DNA of 41,304 nucleotides, taken from positions 1 to 41,304 of the forward strand of contig CAZPQK010000017.1 of NCBI GenBank assembly GCA_964588695.1, read 5' to 3'. Below the pieces are notes generated by a model. The model was not told the origin of the DNA. It ran no database searches and saw nothing but the letters and a program-made list of their open reading frames with translations. Below, piece after piece: positions 7,763-15,967 of the stretch (the stretch's first letter is position 1; every line of letters begins with the position of its first letter). The stretch comes from CAZPQK01 sp964588695. Its GTDB lineage: Bacteria; Krumholzibacteriota; Krumholzibacteriia; WVZY01; JAKEHA01. The translations under genes were made by a program, and so were the position numbers.

Positions 7763-10700
7763 TTGAGCAGGACCATCTTGCGCGTGCGCGTGAACTCGGC
7801 CGTACTGAGGCGATAAAAGTACACCCCAGAGGCCACCGCAACGCCGCCGTCGTTGGTGCCGTCCCACACTTGCGGCGCCACCTCACCCGGTCGTTGGACC
7901 CCGTTGACCAGCGTTCGGATGCGACGGCCGGTGACATCAAAGATCGCCAGCTCCACATGGGAGGTTCGGGCCAGCGAGTACTCGATGGTGGTCGTCGGAT
8001 TAAACGGGTTGGGGTAGTTCTGGGCGAGTCGGGTGCTGCGTGGAGAGGTTGTCGTCGTAGGTGCCCCCACCGACTGTCCTAACCAGGCAAGTACTTGCGC
8101 GAGATACGTAACCCGGTCCGAGATGCCGTCGGTGTCGTCGTCACGTACACTGGCAAAGTCAAATCCAGCGATCACAACGCCGACCTCGGTTGATTCCGCG
8201 TTCATGGTCTTTTGCCCGACAACCGCGCCGCTGCTACCATCACCGCCGTAAGATGCCAACAGCACTCCGTTCCCCGTGGGCGCCATCACATCGAAGTCAA
8301 GAATCGTCGGACAACCGCCATAGGCGATGAAGGTTTCTCCATCCAATGGGCCCAGGGGTTCGCCACTAACCGACGGTGCTAGCGAAAAGGCGGCGTCGGC
8401 GTGGTTGCCTTCGGTGAGTCCAAAGTTAATGTAGGTCGCTTGTAATGCGACCGTTCCCGCGCCCACGCTCTGTTTTAATAGCTCGGCAACGTCGGGGCCA
8501 GAAACGAACACGCCGCCCGGCCGATCGAGTCCATCAAGGAACTCCAGAAACAACGCGCCGTCATCGGACTTAAGCGGGTTACCGGTACCGTCCCCCACCG
8601 CGATGCCGTCGCGAGCATCCATAATGATGACATCGTAGTTTGCCAGCACCTGTGCAGACGGGTTGACGACTCTGGCTTCCACGCCGGGCGTCGCAAAACC
8701 TCGGGCATCGTAGGTGTCGGTTGCGAGCCCCAGGTGTGCGAACGTACTTTGGTACAATCCAGTCAACGACGGGTTGTGGGAACGGTTTACAAACAAAATA
8801 TTGCCGACGCCAGCCCCCGTTATTGTTGGCAGCACGGTAAACTCATCGGCTATAACCGCGGCGTCCGAGACATTGTCGAATACACCCGCGTTTGGCGAAT
8901 AGTACGACCACTCGCCAATCGCATTCTGCGCAGCGTAAAAAAAGCGAATTGTGTCACCGGGAGTAAACAAGTTGTCGTTGAGATCTGCGCAGAACTCGTC
9001 GGCGACAGGAAACGAGCGCGTGCTTCCATTTGCAAAACTGGTGTCACAGCGGAGCCACGTCCAATCGGCGCCAGCCGCAGACGTTGATTGAACAAACGGG
9101 AATCTAAACGAGTCTTGCGTGAGCGCGGCGCCACTTTTGCCCGGTTGCCCTTGCGGCCAGACCGAAGCAAGCAGGTACACCGACGAGCCAAACCCGCTCA
9201 GTCCATCGGCACCAAGTCCGTGTTCCGAGTCAACGACATCTACGCATGCGGAATCGCCAAAAAGAATTCCAGGATGACTCGATGGAAAGATATCGTCGTT
9301 AACATCCGCCCGTGCGGTTCCAGTAATGCTGCCGTCGCCGGGAAAGGCGTCGTTAAAGTGCTGGTAGTCGAGAGAACTCCAACTCGGCCCGTTGGGATCG
9401 ACACGATAAACCCGGACGTTGTCAAAGTACGGCGCTGCGGTTGGAGTGTACTCTTCGAAGCACCCCCAAATTCCGCATCCGTCAACAACGCCCAGTGAAA
9501 CCTGAATTTCGGTCGCGCCGGGCTCAATCAAACTCTCAAGCGAAAACGTTTGGCGCATCCACAAGTCATTCGGCGTAGAACCATAGTAAACAAAATTAAG
9601 GTTCACCCATGGTCCCCAACAAGTACCAACTCGGCTTCGCACATGCCACTCGTACAACATAAGAACGTCAAACGGCAAATCTCGGTACACGTCAAACTGC
9701 AGAAAGGTGTTGTCGGTCGAACTCGAAATCGCGATCGGCGGACTAACGACGGCATTATCGATGTACTCGCCGCTATAGTAGTTGCGCGGCACCACAGTTT
9801 CGCCATCGTACTCGCCGATGCCAATGGTGGTCGACCCCTGAAGAAACGCCCACGCGTAACCGCCGTTGACGCCGCATGGATCCAGTTGGGTGAGTTCATT
9901 GCCGGCAAACAAGCCCGCGTAGTCTCCGACGCCACTATCGATACAACTGGTCCAATCCGTGGTCATATTGGCGCCGATAGGCGCGCTTTCGAAATCCTCA
10001 AACGACACCAGCGCACCATTCTGCGATACCTGTAAATCATCAATAATGAAGGCACCATCGGTATTCCAAAAGCCATCCTCATCAGAGCCAAACTCATCCG
10101 ACTGGAACCGAATTCTCACCCGGGTGCTGCCCGAAAACAAGGCGTCAGGAATAATGACCGAAAGCGTATCGGTTCCCCGTCCGTCTATTGCCAGCGCCGC
10201 TCTCCAGAACGTGGACGAAGACGACACGTTATCTTTGAACTCCACCAAAACCTCGTCGTACCCCGGTTCAGTGTCATGGTGTATAGCGAAAGACACTTCT
10301 ATGTTCGGACCAGTGAGCGAGTCGTTAAAACAAAACGCCTGATTCCATTTGTTTCCGTAGCCAGGCAGAATCGCGTACCCGCAGGCTGGGTTGCTGGGGC
10401 CAGGACGCGCGCCACACCAGAGCGCCCGGTTCCCCGACGGCGGATACAACAAACCGAAAGATCCGCCGCCGAGCCCGGCGAAATCATCAACGTGTACGAA
10501 ATTGGCTTCTTGAGCGGTTCGATCGATGCTCGTCCACCCTTGGGGATCAGGGAGAGAACCGTTGTCGAAGGTATAGCTTGCCAGCACACTGGTGTCCGGC
10601 GGCGCGGAGCGATACCGGGCGCAGGTAGCCTGAGGCGTGCGTTCTGCAATTGCTGGCTGGGGGAGAGCCTTACCGCCACGAGCATACACCCAGTCAGGGG

Positions 10701-10770
10701 CCGCAACCGCGGTGGCTAGCAGAAAGAATATGGTGAGCAAGGGGGATGGCAAGTTGAGACGCTTGAGCAC
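7759..10770 (-). CDS. Large secreted protein with C-terminal FlgD-like/T9SS-type sorting domain (paralogue 1)
   Basis: 1003 residues, GTG start at 10770 with AGGAGG 4 nt upstream. Signal peptide of about residues 1-30 (KR, then a hydrophobic LLTIFFLLATAVA core). It has the same domain order as the downstream gene: FDNGSLPDPQGWTSID module, LWCGARP, DTDGAFIIDDL, a second module with FDNVRVYRV, a segment with LLASVWPQGQPGKSG, an ANYDVIIMDARDG stretch, then PNPFNP and KMVLLK at the end. The two proteins differ clearly over the first 870 residues but are almost identical in the last 125. Inference: surface-displayed binding or structural protein. It is the first gene of a two-gene operon behind a good promoter. 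No catalytic motif is recognised. Confidence 0.83.
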   Translation of the reverse strand: MLKRLNLPSPLLTIFFLLATAVAAPDWVYARGGKALPQPAIAERTPQATCARYRSAPPDTSVLASYTFDNGSLPDPQGWTSIDRTAQEANFVHVDDFAGLGGGSFGLLYPPSGNRALWCGARPGPSNPACGYAILPGYGNKWNQAFCFNDSLTGPNIEVSFAIHHDTEPGYDEVLVEFKDNVSSSSTFWRAALAIDGRGTDTLSVIIPDALFSGSTRVRIRFQSDEFGSDEDGFWNTDGAFIIDDLQVSQNGALVSFEDFESAPIGANMTTDWTSCIDSGVGDYAGLFAGNELTQLDPCGVNGGYAWAFLQGSTTIGIGEYDGETVVPRNYYSGEYIDNAVVSPPIAISSSTDNTFLQFDVYRDLPFDVLMLYEWHVRSRVGTCWGPWVNLNFVYYGSTPNDLWMRQTFSLESLIEPGATEIQVSLGVVDGCGIWGCFEEYTPTAAPYFDNVRVYRVDPNGPSWSSLDYQHFNDAFPGDGSITGTARADVNDDIFPSSHPGILFGDSACVDVVDSEHGLGADGLSGFGSSVYLLASVWPQGQPGKSGAALTQDSFRFPFVQSTSAAGADWTWLRCDTSFANGSTRSFPVADEFCADLNDNLFTPGDTIRFFYAAQNAIGEWSYYSPNAGVFDNVSDAAVIADEFTVLPTITGAGVGNILFVNRSHNPSLTGLYQSTFAHLGLATDTYDARGFATPGVEARVVNPSAQVLANYDVIIMDARDGIAVGDGTGNPLKSDDGALFLEFLDGLDRPGGVFVSGPDVAELLKQSVGAGTVALQATYINFGLTEGNHADAAFSLAPSVSGEPLGPLDGETFIAYGGCPTILDFDVMAPTGNGVLLASYGGDGSSGAVVGQKTMNAESTEVGVVIAGFDFASVRDDDTDGISDRVTYLAQVLAWLGQSVGAPTTTTSPRSTRLAQNYPNPFNPTTTIEYSLARTSHVELAIFDVTGRRIRTLVNGVQRPGEVAPQVWDGTNDGGVAVASGVYFYRLSTAEFTRTRKMVLLK
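7763..8147 (-). repeat. 385-bp direct repeat, copy B (3' end of paralogue 1)
   Basis: Second copy of the block described at 4770-5154. The encoded proteins differ by one residue (Pro/Ala) near the end. An uninterrupted identical stretch of nearly 300 bp covers synonymous sites too, so this is recent homogenisation rather than protein-level constraint. Confidence 0.95.
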
Positions 10771-10802
10771 GGAGCCTCCTGGTTAAGCCATCACTAACCA
10801 CA

Positions 10803-10831
10803 AGCCTAGCCACGATTTCTCGTCCTGTCAA
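10803..10831 (-). promoter_or_regulatory. Sigma70-type promoter for the secreted paralogue operon
   Basis: TTGACA (10831-10826), a 17-bp spacer, then TAGGCT (10808-10803), about 33 bp before the GTG start at 10770. The -35 is perfect and the -10 matches at three of six positions. Confidence 0.6.
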
Positions 10832-10842
10832 ACCCCATCGAC

Positions 10843-10871
10843 TTTACCCCACGAACCCAGCCGCGTATAAT
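10843..10871 (+). promoter_or_regulatory. Sigma70-type promoter for the M14 peptidase gene
   Basis: TTTACC (10843-10848), a 17-bp spacer and a perfect TATAAT (10866-10871), 32 bp before the ATG at 10904. It is divergent from, and only 11 bp away from, the minus-strand promoter at 10803-10831. Confidence 0.65.
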
Positions 10872-10903
10872 CGGCCCGCCCCAATCGTATCCTAGGAGGA
10901 TTC

Positions 10904-12727
10904 ATGCGTTTGTCCCGTTTTAGTGGTTTTTCGCCAATTCACGCGGCGCTCTTTTCGCTTTTTTTAACTTCAGCTGCAGGGCCCGCCCCGGCACAGGCCG
11001 ATGAGTGGGAAACCGACTACGAAAAGTCCGGGCATGTGGCCAGCCCGCGCTACGACGCGACCGTCGCTTTCGCTAAACGCATGGCAGAAAAGTCCAAATG
11101 GATTCGCTACGAGAGTTACGGTGAGAGCCCGCAAGGACGCGAGTTGCCGTTGTTGATTGTCGACAAACGTGGAAACTTTACGCCGGAGAAAGTTCGTAAA
11201 ACCGACAACGTTGTGATGCTTATTCAGGCTGGCATCCACAGCGGAGAAATCGACGGCAAAGACGCAGGCTTCATGCTGATTCGCGACATGGTGTTTCGGG
11301 ACCGGCACACCGAGTTGTTGGACAACGTTACGATACTTTTTCAACCCATCTTTAGTGTCGACGGCCACGAGAGGCAATCTCCGCACAACCGAGCCAACCA
11401 GAATGGTCCCGAAAGCATGGGCTGGCGCGCCACCGCGCAGGGGTACAACCTTAACCGCGAGTATATGAAAGCCGACGCGGTTGAAATGAAGGCGTGGTTA
11501 AAACTCTACAACGCGTGGCTACCCGAGTTGTTGGCCGATTGCCATGTGACCGACGGCGCCGACTATCAGTATGTCATGACTTATGCGCTGGAATCGTTAG
11601 GCAACTCGGATGCCCGACTAAGCGAATTTCAAATTGGCGCCTACGAAGAGCCGCTACATGAGTTGATGGCCGCCGACGGTTTTCCGCTGGTGCGCTACTG
11701 CTGGTTTCGCAAGCGACACGATCCCAAGTCCGGCATCGTCGGGTGGACCTCACCGCCCCGGTTCTCCGGCGGATATGCCGCGGTACAGAATAGACTCGGG
11801 CTGTTGGTCGAAACGCACATGCTCAAACCCTACCGCGAGCGCGTCGACGGAACCTACGCGATTCTTAAAAACTCACTGGTGCTGCTTGATCGCCACCACA
11901 AAGAGCTAAAAGCAGAAGTCGCCGCCGCCGACGGCCGCGCGGCGTCGTCTAAGTTGCGCACACGTCCCTTCCCTCTCGCTTTCAACACGAGTTTTAATGA
12001 CAGCGTGATGATCGATTTCTTGGGTTACGAGTACACCGTCGAAAAGAGCGACATTACCGGCGGAGACTGGCACCGCTACAGCGACACGAAGGTCACTTTT
12101 CCGATACCGTTATTTCATACCCAGGATGTGACCCGGTCCGCCATGCTTCCGGTCGCATACGTGATCCCGCCGGAGTGGACCGAGGTTATTGATCGGTTGG
12201 AACTGCACGGTGTGCGAATGACCCGACTGAGTTCTCCGCGTACCGTTGAAGCCGAACACTATCGTCTTACCGCGCCACGGTGGGAGTCATTTTCCTACGA
12301 GGGTCGACATCGCCTTGTCGAGTTCGAACAGAACACCGAAACCCATGCCACGACTTTTCCAGCCGGATCCGCTGTGATAATGATGAATCAGCGCACTGGT
12401 CGATTGATTGCCAACGCGCTGGAACCGAAGGCCGCAGACTCGTTTGTGTATTGGGGTTTCTTTGATACGGTGTTCGAGCAGAAGGAATACATCGAAAGTT
12501 ACGTTATCGAAGCACTAATGCGCGAGATGCTCGCCAACGACGCAGAACTCCGAGCGGAGTTTGAATCCAAACGCGACGCCGAACCCGAGTTTGCCGAGAA
12601 CACCCAAGCCATCCGCAATTGGTTTTACCGACGCAGCCCTTATTGGGATAAGCAACTGGGGCTTTACCCGGTTGGCCGCATCATGTCCGAAGACGACGCA
12701 GATCGACTGACTGGCCGACGTCCGTAG
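10904..12727 (+). CDS. Secreted M14-family zinc metallopeptidase
   Basis: 607 residues. Signal peptide of about residues 1-32. The carboxypeptidase signature of peptidase family M14 is complete: zinc ligands H112 and E115 in GIHSGEIDGKD, the substrate-carboxylate pair N184-R185 in NLNREY, third zinc ligand H214 in DCHVTDG, and general-base candidate E303 in LLVETHML. The rest (310-607) is a C-terminal region of unknown fold. Such proteins remove C-terminal residues or cleave amide bonds in peptides or cell-wall fragments; the specificity is not readable. AGGAGG lies 6 nt before the ATG. It converges with the amidohydrolase gene, with 2 bp between the stops. Confidence 0.9.
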   Translation: MRLSRFSGFSPIHAALFSLFLTSAAGPAPAQADEWETDYEKSGHVASPRYDATVAFAKRMAEKSKWIRYESYGESPQGRELPLLIVDKRGNFTPEKVRKTDNVVMLIQAGIHSGEIDGKDAGFMLIRDMVFRDRHTELLDNVTILFQPIFSVDGHERQSPHNRANQNGPESMGWRATAQGYNLNREYMKADAVEMKAWLKLYNAWLPELLADCHVTDGADYQYVMTYALESLGNSDARLSEFQIGAYEEPLHELMAADGFPLVRYCWFRKRHDPKSGIVGWTSPPRFSGGYAAVQNRLGLLVETHMLKPYRERVDGTYAILKNSLVLLDRHHKELKAEVAAADGRAASSKLRTRPFPLAFNTSFNDSVMIDFLGYEYTVEKSDITGGDWHRYSDTKVTFPIPLFHTQDVTRSAMLPVAYVIPPEWTEVIDRLELHGVRMTRLSSPRTVEAEHYRLTAPRWESFSYEGRHRLVEFEQNTETHATTFPAGSAVIMMNQRTGRLIANALEPKAADSFVYWGFFDTVFEQKEYIESYVIEALMREMLANDAELRAEFESKRDAEPEFAENTQAIRNWFYRRSPYWDKQLGLYPVGRIMSEDDADRLTGRRP

Positions 12728-12729
12728 AC

Positions 12730-14388
12730 TTATTGTCTAAACACCGTCTCGCCGCCGACAATGGTGTAAAGCACCGTTGCCTTTAGAATCTCAGCCGTGG
12801 GTATCGCGGTAATATCCCGATCGAGAATCGTAAAGTCTGCGGCCTTGCCGACCTCGATTGATCCCAACTCGTCTTCGGCAAATCGGGCATACGCAGCGCC
12901 TATCGTGAAGCCGGCGATCGCTTCGTCAAGCGTGAGCCGTTCTTCTGGATACCAACCGCCTTCGGGCCAACCATCGTGATCCTGGCGCGTCACCGCCGCG
13001 TAGATTCCCCATAACGGGCTCACACCTTCCACCGGAAAGTCCGAACCGAACGCCAGGTGTACTTCGGCATCCAACAGCTTGCGCCACGCATACGCGCCGC
13101 GAATACGGGTGCTGCCAACGCGCTCTTCGGCCCAGTACATATCCGACGTGCAGTGCGTGGGTTGCATACTTGCAATCACACCCAACCTGGCGAAGCGTGG
13201 AATATCAGCCAGCTGTAGCACTTGCGCGTGCTCGATTCGCGGTCGGTAGTCCCCCGGTTCGAGGTGCTGCATTGTGTGCTCGTAAGCATCCAACACCATC
13301 GAGTTACCACGGTCGCCGATCGCGTGCACACACACCTGAAACCCCGAGGCGAACGCTTTGGCGACGATGCGGTTCAGTTCTGACTCTGGGGTCACTGGTA
13401 AGCCAACGTGTTCCGGTTCGTCATCATAAGGTTCGTGGAGATACGCGCCGCGCGAGCCCAGTGCACCGTCGGCATACAACTTTAGCGCGCGAATCACAAT
13501 ACGGCCCTGGCCCATAGTTCTGGGCCCATACTTGAAGTAGTCCGCAACTAGTTCGGGCTGATCGCCGTTGAGTAATACGTAAGTGCGAAGTGGGAATGAT
13601 TCGTCGGCCGAGATACGCTTAAGTGCTTCCAACCCGACAATCCCAACGCCGACATCGTGCACCCCGGTAAGCCCCAAACGGTGACACTCGGCGACCGCCG
13701 TGCGGTAGTGACGCATCTTAACGGCGATTGATTCTGGCGGCACAGCGTCTTCAATCAACGCCTCCGCATTGTCGATGAATATCCCGGTCGGTTCCCCGTC
13801 GTCGTCGCGCAATATTTTGCCGCCCTCGGGGTCGGGTGTGTCGCGCGTGACGCCCGCAACCTTCATCGCCGTTCGGTTAGCCCAAATGGCGTGACCGTCT
13901 ACCCGATCCAAATACACGGGATTGGCTTCGGTCTCGCGCAGATCCCGCCACGTGGGATAGGCTTTGGAGGCCCAATCGTTTTGATCCCACCCGCGGCCGC
14001 GAATCCACTCGCCACCGTTAACATCTCGCTGCCGCACCTTCACCATCTCGGCAACTTCGTTTGCCGACGACGTGCCCACAAGTCGAAGGTTCTCCAGATA
14101 GCGCCCAAGGTTTCCCAGATGCCCGTGCGCGTCGGTCAGCCCCGGCAACACCAGGCCGTCCCGTATCGAGATTCGCTCGGTGACAGCTCCGATAAATGGG
14201 TTGGCGCCGTCAACATCGCCGACGAATACAATTTCCCCGGCGCGTACCGCAATCGCTTGCGCTCGCGGTTGATTTGGGTTCATGGTGACGATGTTGGGCG
14301 CAGTGATCACCACGTCCGCTGGTTCTTGCGAGAAACCAATTGTCGCCACGACCTGGAACACGAAAAAGAGACCGATAAGTCGCTTCAC
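12730..14388 (-). CDS. YtcJ-type amidohydrolase (Amidohydro_3), exported
   Basis: 552 residues. GTG start at 14388 with AAGGA just upstream. A signal peptide (about 1-20) precedes the metal-dependent hydrolase fold. Metal ligands are visible as DAHGH (H88, H90), later CVHAIGDRG and RIEHAQ histidines, and the aspartate of FGSDFPVE. The N-terminal beta-sandwich has VRAGEIVFVGD, as in YtcJ proteins. Members hydrolyse amide or N-formyl bonds on diverse small molecules; the natural substrate is unknown. The gene starts 12 nt after the stop of the small outer-membrane protein and is probably the last gene of that operon. Confidence 0.9.
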   Translation of the reverse strand: MKRLIGLFFVFQVVATIGFSQEPADVVITAPNIVTMNPNQPRAQAIAVRAGEIVFVGDVDGANPFIGAVTERISIRDGLVLPGLTDAHGHLGNLGRYLENLRLVGTSSANEVAEMVKVRQRDVNGGEWIRGRGWDQNDWASKAYPTWRDLRETEANPVYLDRVDGHAIWANRTAMKVAGVTRDTPDPEGGKILRDDDGEPTGIFIDNAEALIEDAVPPESIAVKMRHYRTAVAECHRLGLTGVHDVGVGIVGLEALKRISADESFPLRTYVLLNGDQPELVADYFKYGPRTMGQGRIVIRALKLYADGALGSRGAYLHEPYDDEPEHVGLPVTPESELNRIVAKAFASGFQVCVHAIGDRGNSMVLDAYEHTMQHLEPGDYRPRIEHAQVLQLADIPRFARLGVIASMQPTHCTSDMYWAEERVGSTRIRGAYAWRKLLDAEVHLAFGSDFPVEGVSPLWGIYAAVTRQDHDGWPEGGWYPEERLTLDEAIAGFTIGAAYARFAEDELGSIEVGKAADFTILDRDITAIPTAEILKATVLYTIVGGETVFRQ

Positions 14389-14400
14389 AGATTCCTTCTT

Positions 14401-14931
14401 CTAGAAAAACACCGAGACGCCAACCGACACGGCGTGTTCGTTAAAGTTTTTAACCGGATCCGACAACACGCGACGAAACTCGTAGGCAGTCGTCATTGCG
14501 GCTCTGCCACCCAGAAAAGCTTTCATGCCGAGATCAAATCCAATCGGATGGCGGTTCTCGCTAAAGCTCCCCAGCCATTCGCGGCGCAAACCCAGACTTC
14601 CCCGCAGGAACGGAAATGTTTGGGTACTTTCGCGGCACAACATTAACCCCACTCGTAGCGACGGTTCTACGACGTCGCGTTCGGCAATGTGTTGGTAACG
14701 GGCAACCACACCCACCGAAACCGCCACGCGCGATCGAGGCCTTGCGTAGCGATCCAAGGATAACGCTATCGCACCGTCGGCCACACCGTCGATGCTTACA
14801 AAGCGACCGCTAACACCAAACTCGAGGTTGTTCTCCATCTCGGCGACACCTGCCAGGGCATTGCTCGCCGCCGTCGCCAATGACAGGGTGGCCAGAAAGA
14901 CCAAGGGCGCCGCGAACTTACCGCCACGCAT
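14401..14931 (-). CDS. Small outer-membrane beta-barrel-like protein
   Basis: 176 residues from the ATG at 14931, preferred over the longer frame because AGGAGG lies 9 nt upstream and a signal peptide starts there (MRGGKFAAPLVFLA, cleavage after NALA). The body alternates polar and hydrophobic residues in strand-like patterns (FGVSGRFVS, AIALSLDRYA, RVAVSVGVVARY) and the protein ends in EHAVSVGVSVFF, a terminal-phenylalanine end typical of outer-membrane barrels. About eight strands would fit. The first 14 nt overlap the end of the GH113-like gene. Function unknown. Confidence 0.7.
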   Translation of the reverse strand: MRGGKFAAPLVFLATLSLATAASNALAGVAEMENNLEFGVSGRFVSIDGVADGAIALSLDRYARPRSRVAVSVGVVARYQHIAERDVVEPSLRVGLMLCRESTQTFPFLRGSLGLRREWLGSFSENRHPIGFDLGMKAFLGGRAAMTTAYEFRRVLSDPVKNFNEHAVSVGVSVFF

Positions 14932-15928
14932 CGCGCAAAACCTCCTCGGCTGGTTTACCGAACGGCGTGTAGTCCCGATTTGATGGCCCACCCTGGCCGT
15001 TCGCCAGCCAGTTCCACCATACCAGCCCCGTGACCCAATCCTGATCGGCAAACGCCGAAAGTGCGGCAGCGTAAAGGTCGGCCTGCTCTTCTAAATCGGT
15101 GTCACCGACCAGATTGACGTCGTAGGGCTTGCCTCCGGCACCGTCCACGCTGCGATACCCAATCTCTGTAATAACAACAGGTTTTGCAGTTCGCTGGTGA
15201 AGTCGCTTTAGCTCGGAGAGCCAAGGTTGCCAACCGGACAGAAGCTCGAGGCGACCCGCGTTGGTTCGACGCGCGACCGGGAAGTAAGCATCTACCCCTG
15301 TGGCATCAACCGCATCCCAAAACTGAACGCGCCAGGCCTCATCCCAGGACGCGGCGTACCAAACCTGTCCGGAAAACACGCTCCGCACGCCAGCTACCAG
15401 ATCGCGCCAACGATTACCGTCACCGCTAAGCGTGGCCAGCTCGGTCCCCACGACAAAGGCGTAGCAGCCCTGGTCATTACTGAACACGGCCAGTTCGTTT
15501 ACTAAAACGCTGTAGGCCGCATACCAGGTCGACGGACGCTCGGGTGTAATCTTCCCTCGCCACTCGCCGGTGTCCACATCGACGTGTGGCTTAACCACAA
15601 TCTTTAAGCCTCGCGACCGGGCTTGCGCCATCGCGCTAGCCAATGCGTTAAAAGTTGGTGTGCGTGCGGGGTCGGGCGCAGGAACAGAGCTTTCAAGTTC
15701 AGGCTGGTACCACGTGACCACAAAGACAATCGTATTGGCGCCGGTCGCTTCGATATCACGGACCGCCTGTAGACCGCTAGCTGAGCCGTAACCCGATGGC
15801 GTCCAATCGGCGAGCGTAACCGCCCGATCCCACGAACGCGGAGAACGGATAACATCGAATGGAGACTCTTCGCAGCTTGTTGTAGCGATAAGCGCGAAGG
15901 CAACTGCGGAAAGTATTCGGCGTGTCAT
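14918..15928 (-). CDS. GH113-like TIM-barrel glycosidase, lipoprotein
   Basis: 336 residues. The N-terminus looks like a lipoprotein signal with Cys19 in ATTSC. The rest resembles glycoside hydrolase family 113-type proteins: ANTIVFVVTWYQ (strand), GLKIVVKPHVD, VVGTELATL with acid/base candidate E163, VDAYFPV, and VVITEIGYRS with nucleophile candidate E255, then LVWWNWL. GH113 members cleave beta-mannan-type glycans, but many relatives are uncharacterised, so only glycosidase is claimed. The overlap with the barrel gene suggests joint expression and possibly glycan handling at the envelope. Confidence 0.78.
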   Translation of the reverse strand: MTRRILSAVAFALIATTSCEESPFDVIRSPRSWDRAVTLADWTPSGYGSASGLQAVRDIEATGANTIVFVVTWYQPELESSVPAPDPARTPTFNALASAMAQARSRGLKIVVKPHVDVDTGEWRGKITPERPSTWYAAYSVLVNELAVFSNDQGCYAFVVGTELATLSGDGNRWRDLVAGVRSVFSGQVWYAASWDEAWRVQFWDAVDATGVDAYFPVARRTNAGRLELLSGWQPWLSELKRLHQRTAKPVVITEIGYRSVDGAGGKPYDVNLVGDTDLEEQADLYAAALSAFADQDWVTGLVWWNWLANGQGGPSNRDYTPFGKPAEEVLRDAWR

Positions 15929-15967
15929 TGCCTAAATGTAGGCGAAGCGTCGAAACGGAACAAGTCG

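Noticed and set aside
7763..7867. A 35-codon extension of the downstream paralogue to a GTG at 7867
   Set aside because: This stretch is the sorting-domain end of the upstream paralogue read in another frame. A signal peptide begins at the GTG at 7762, so that is the true start.
4770..8147. The 385-bp repeat as an insertion sequence or transposon end
   Set aside because: There is no transposase, terminal inverted repeat or target duplication. The repeat is wholly coding and coincides with the sorting domain.
4766..10770. Gingipain-like protease function for the two large secreted proteins
   Set aside because: A sorting-type C-terminus alone does not imply a protease, and no His-Cys catalytic dyad or other peptidase motif is evident.
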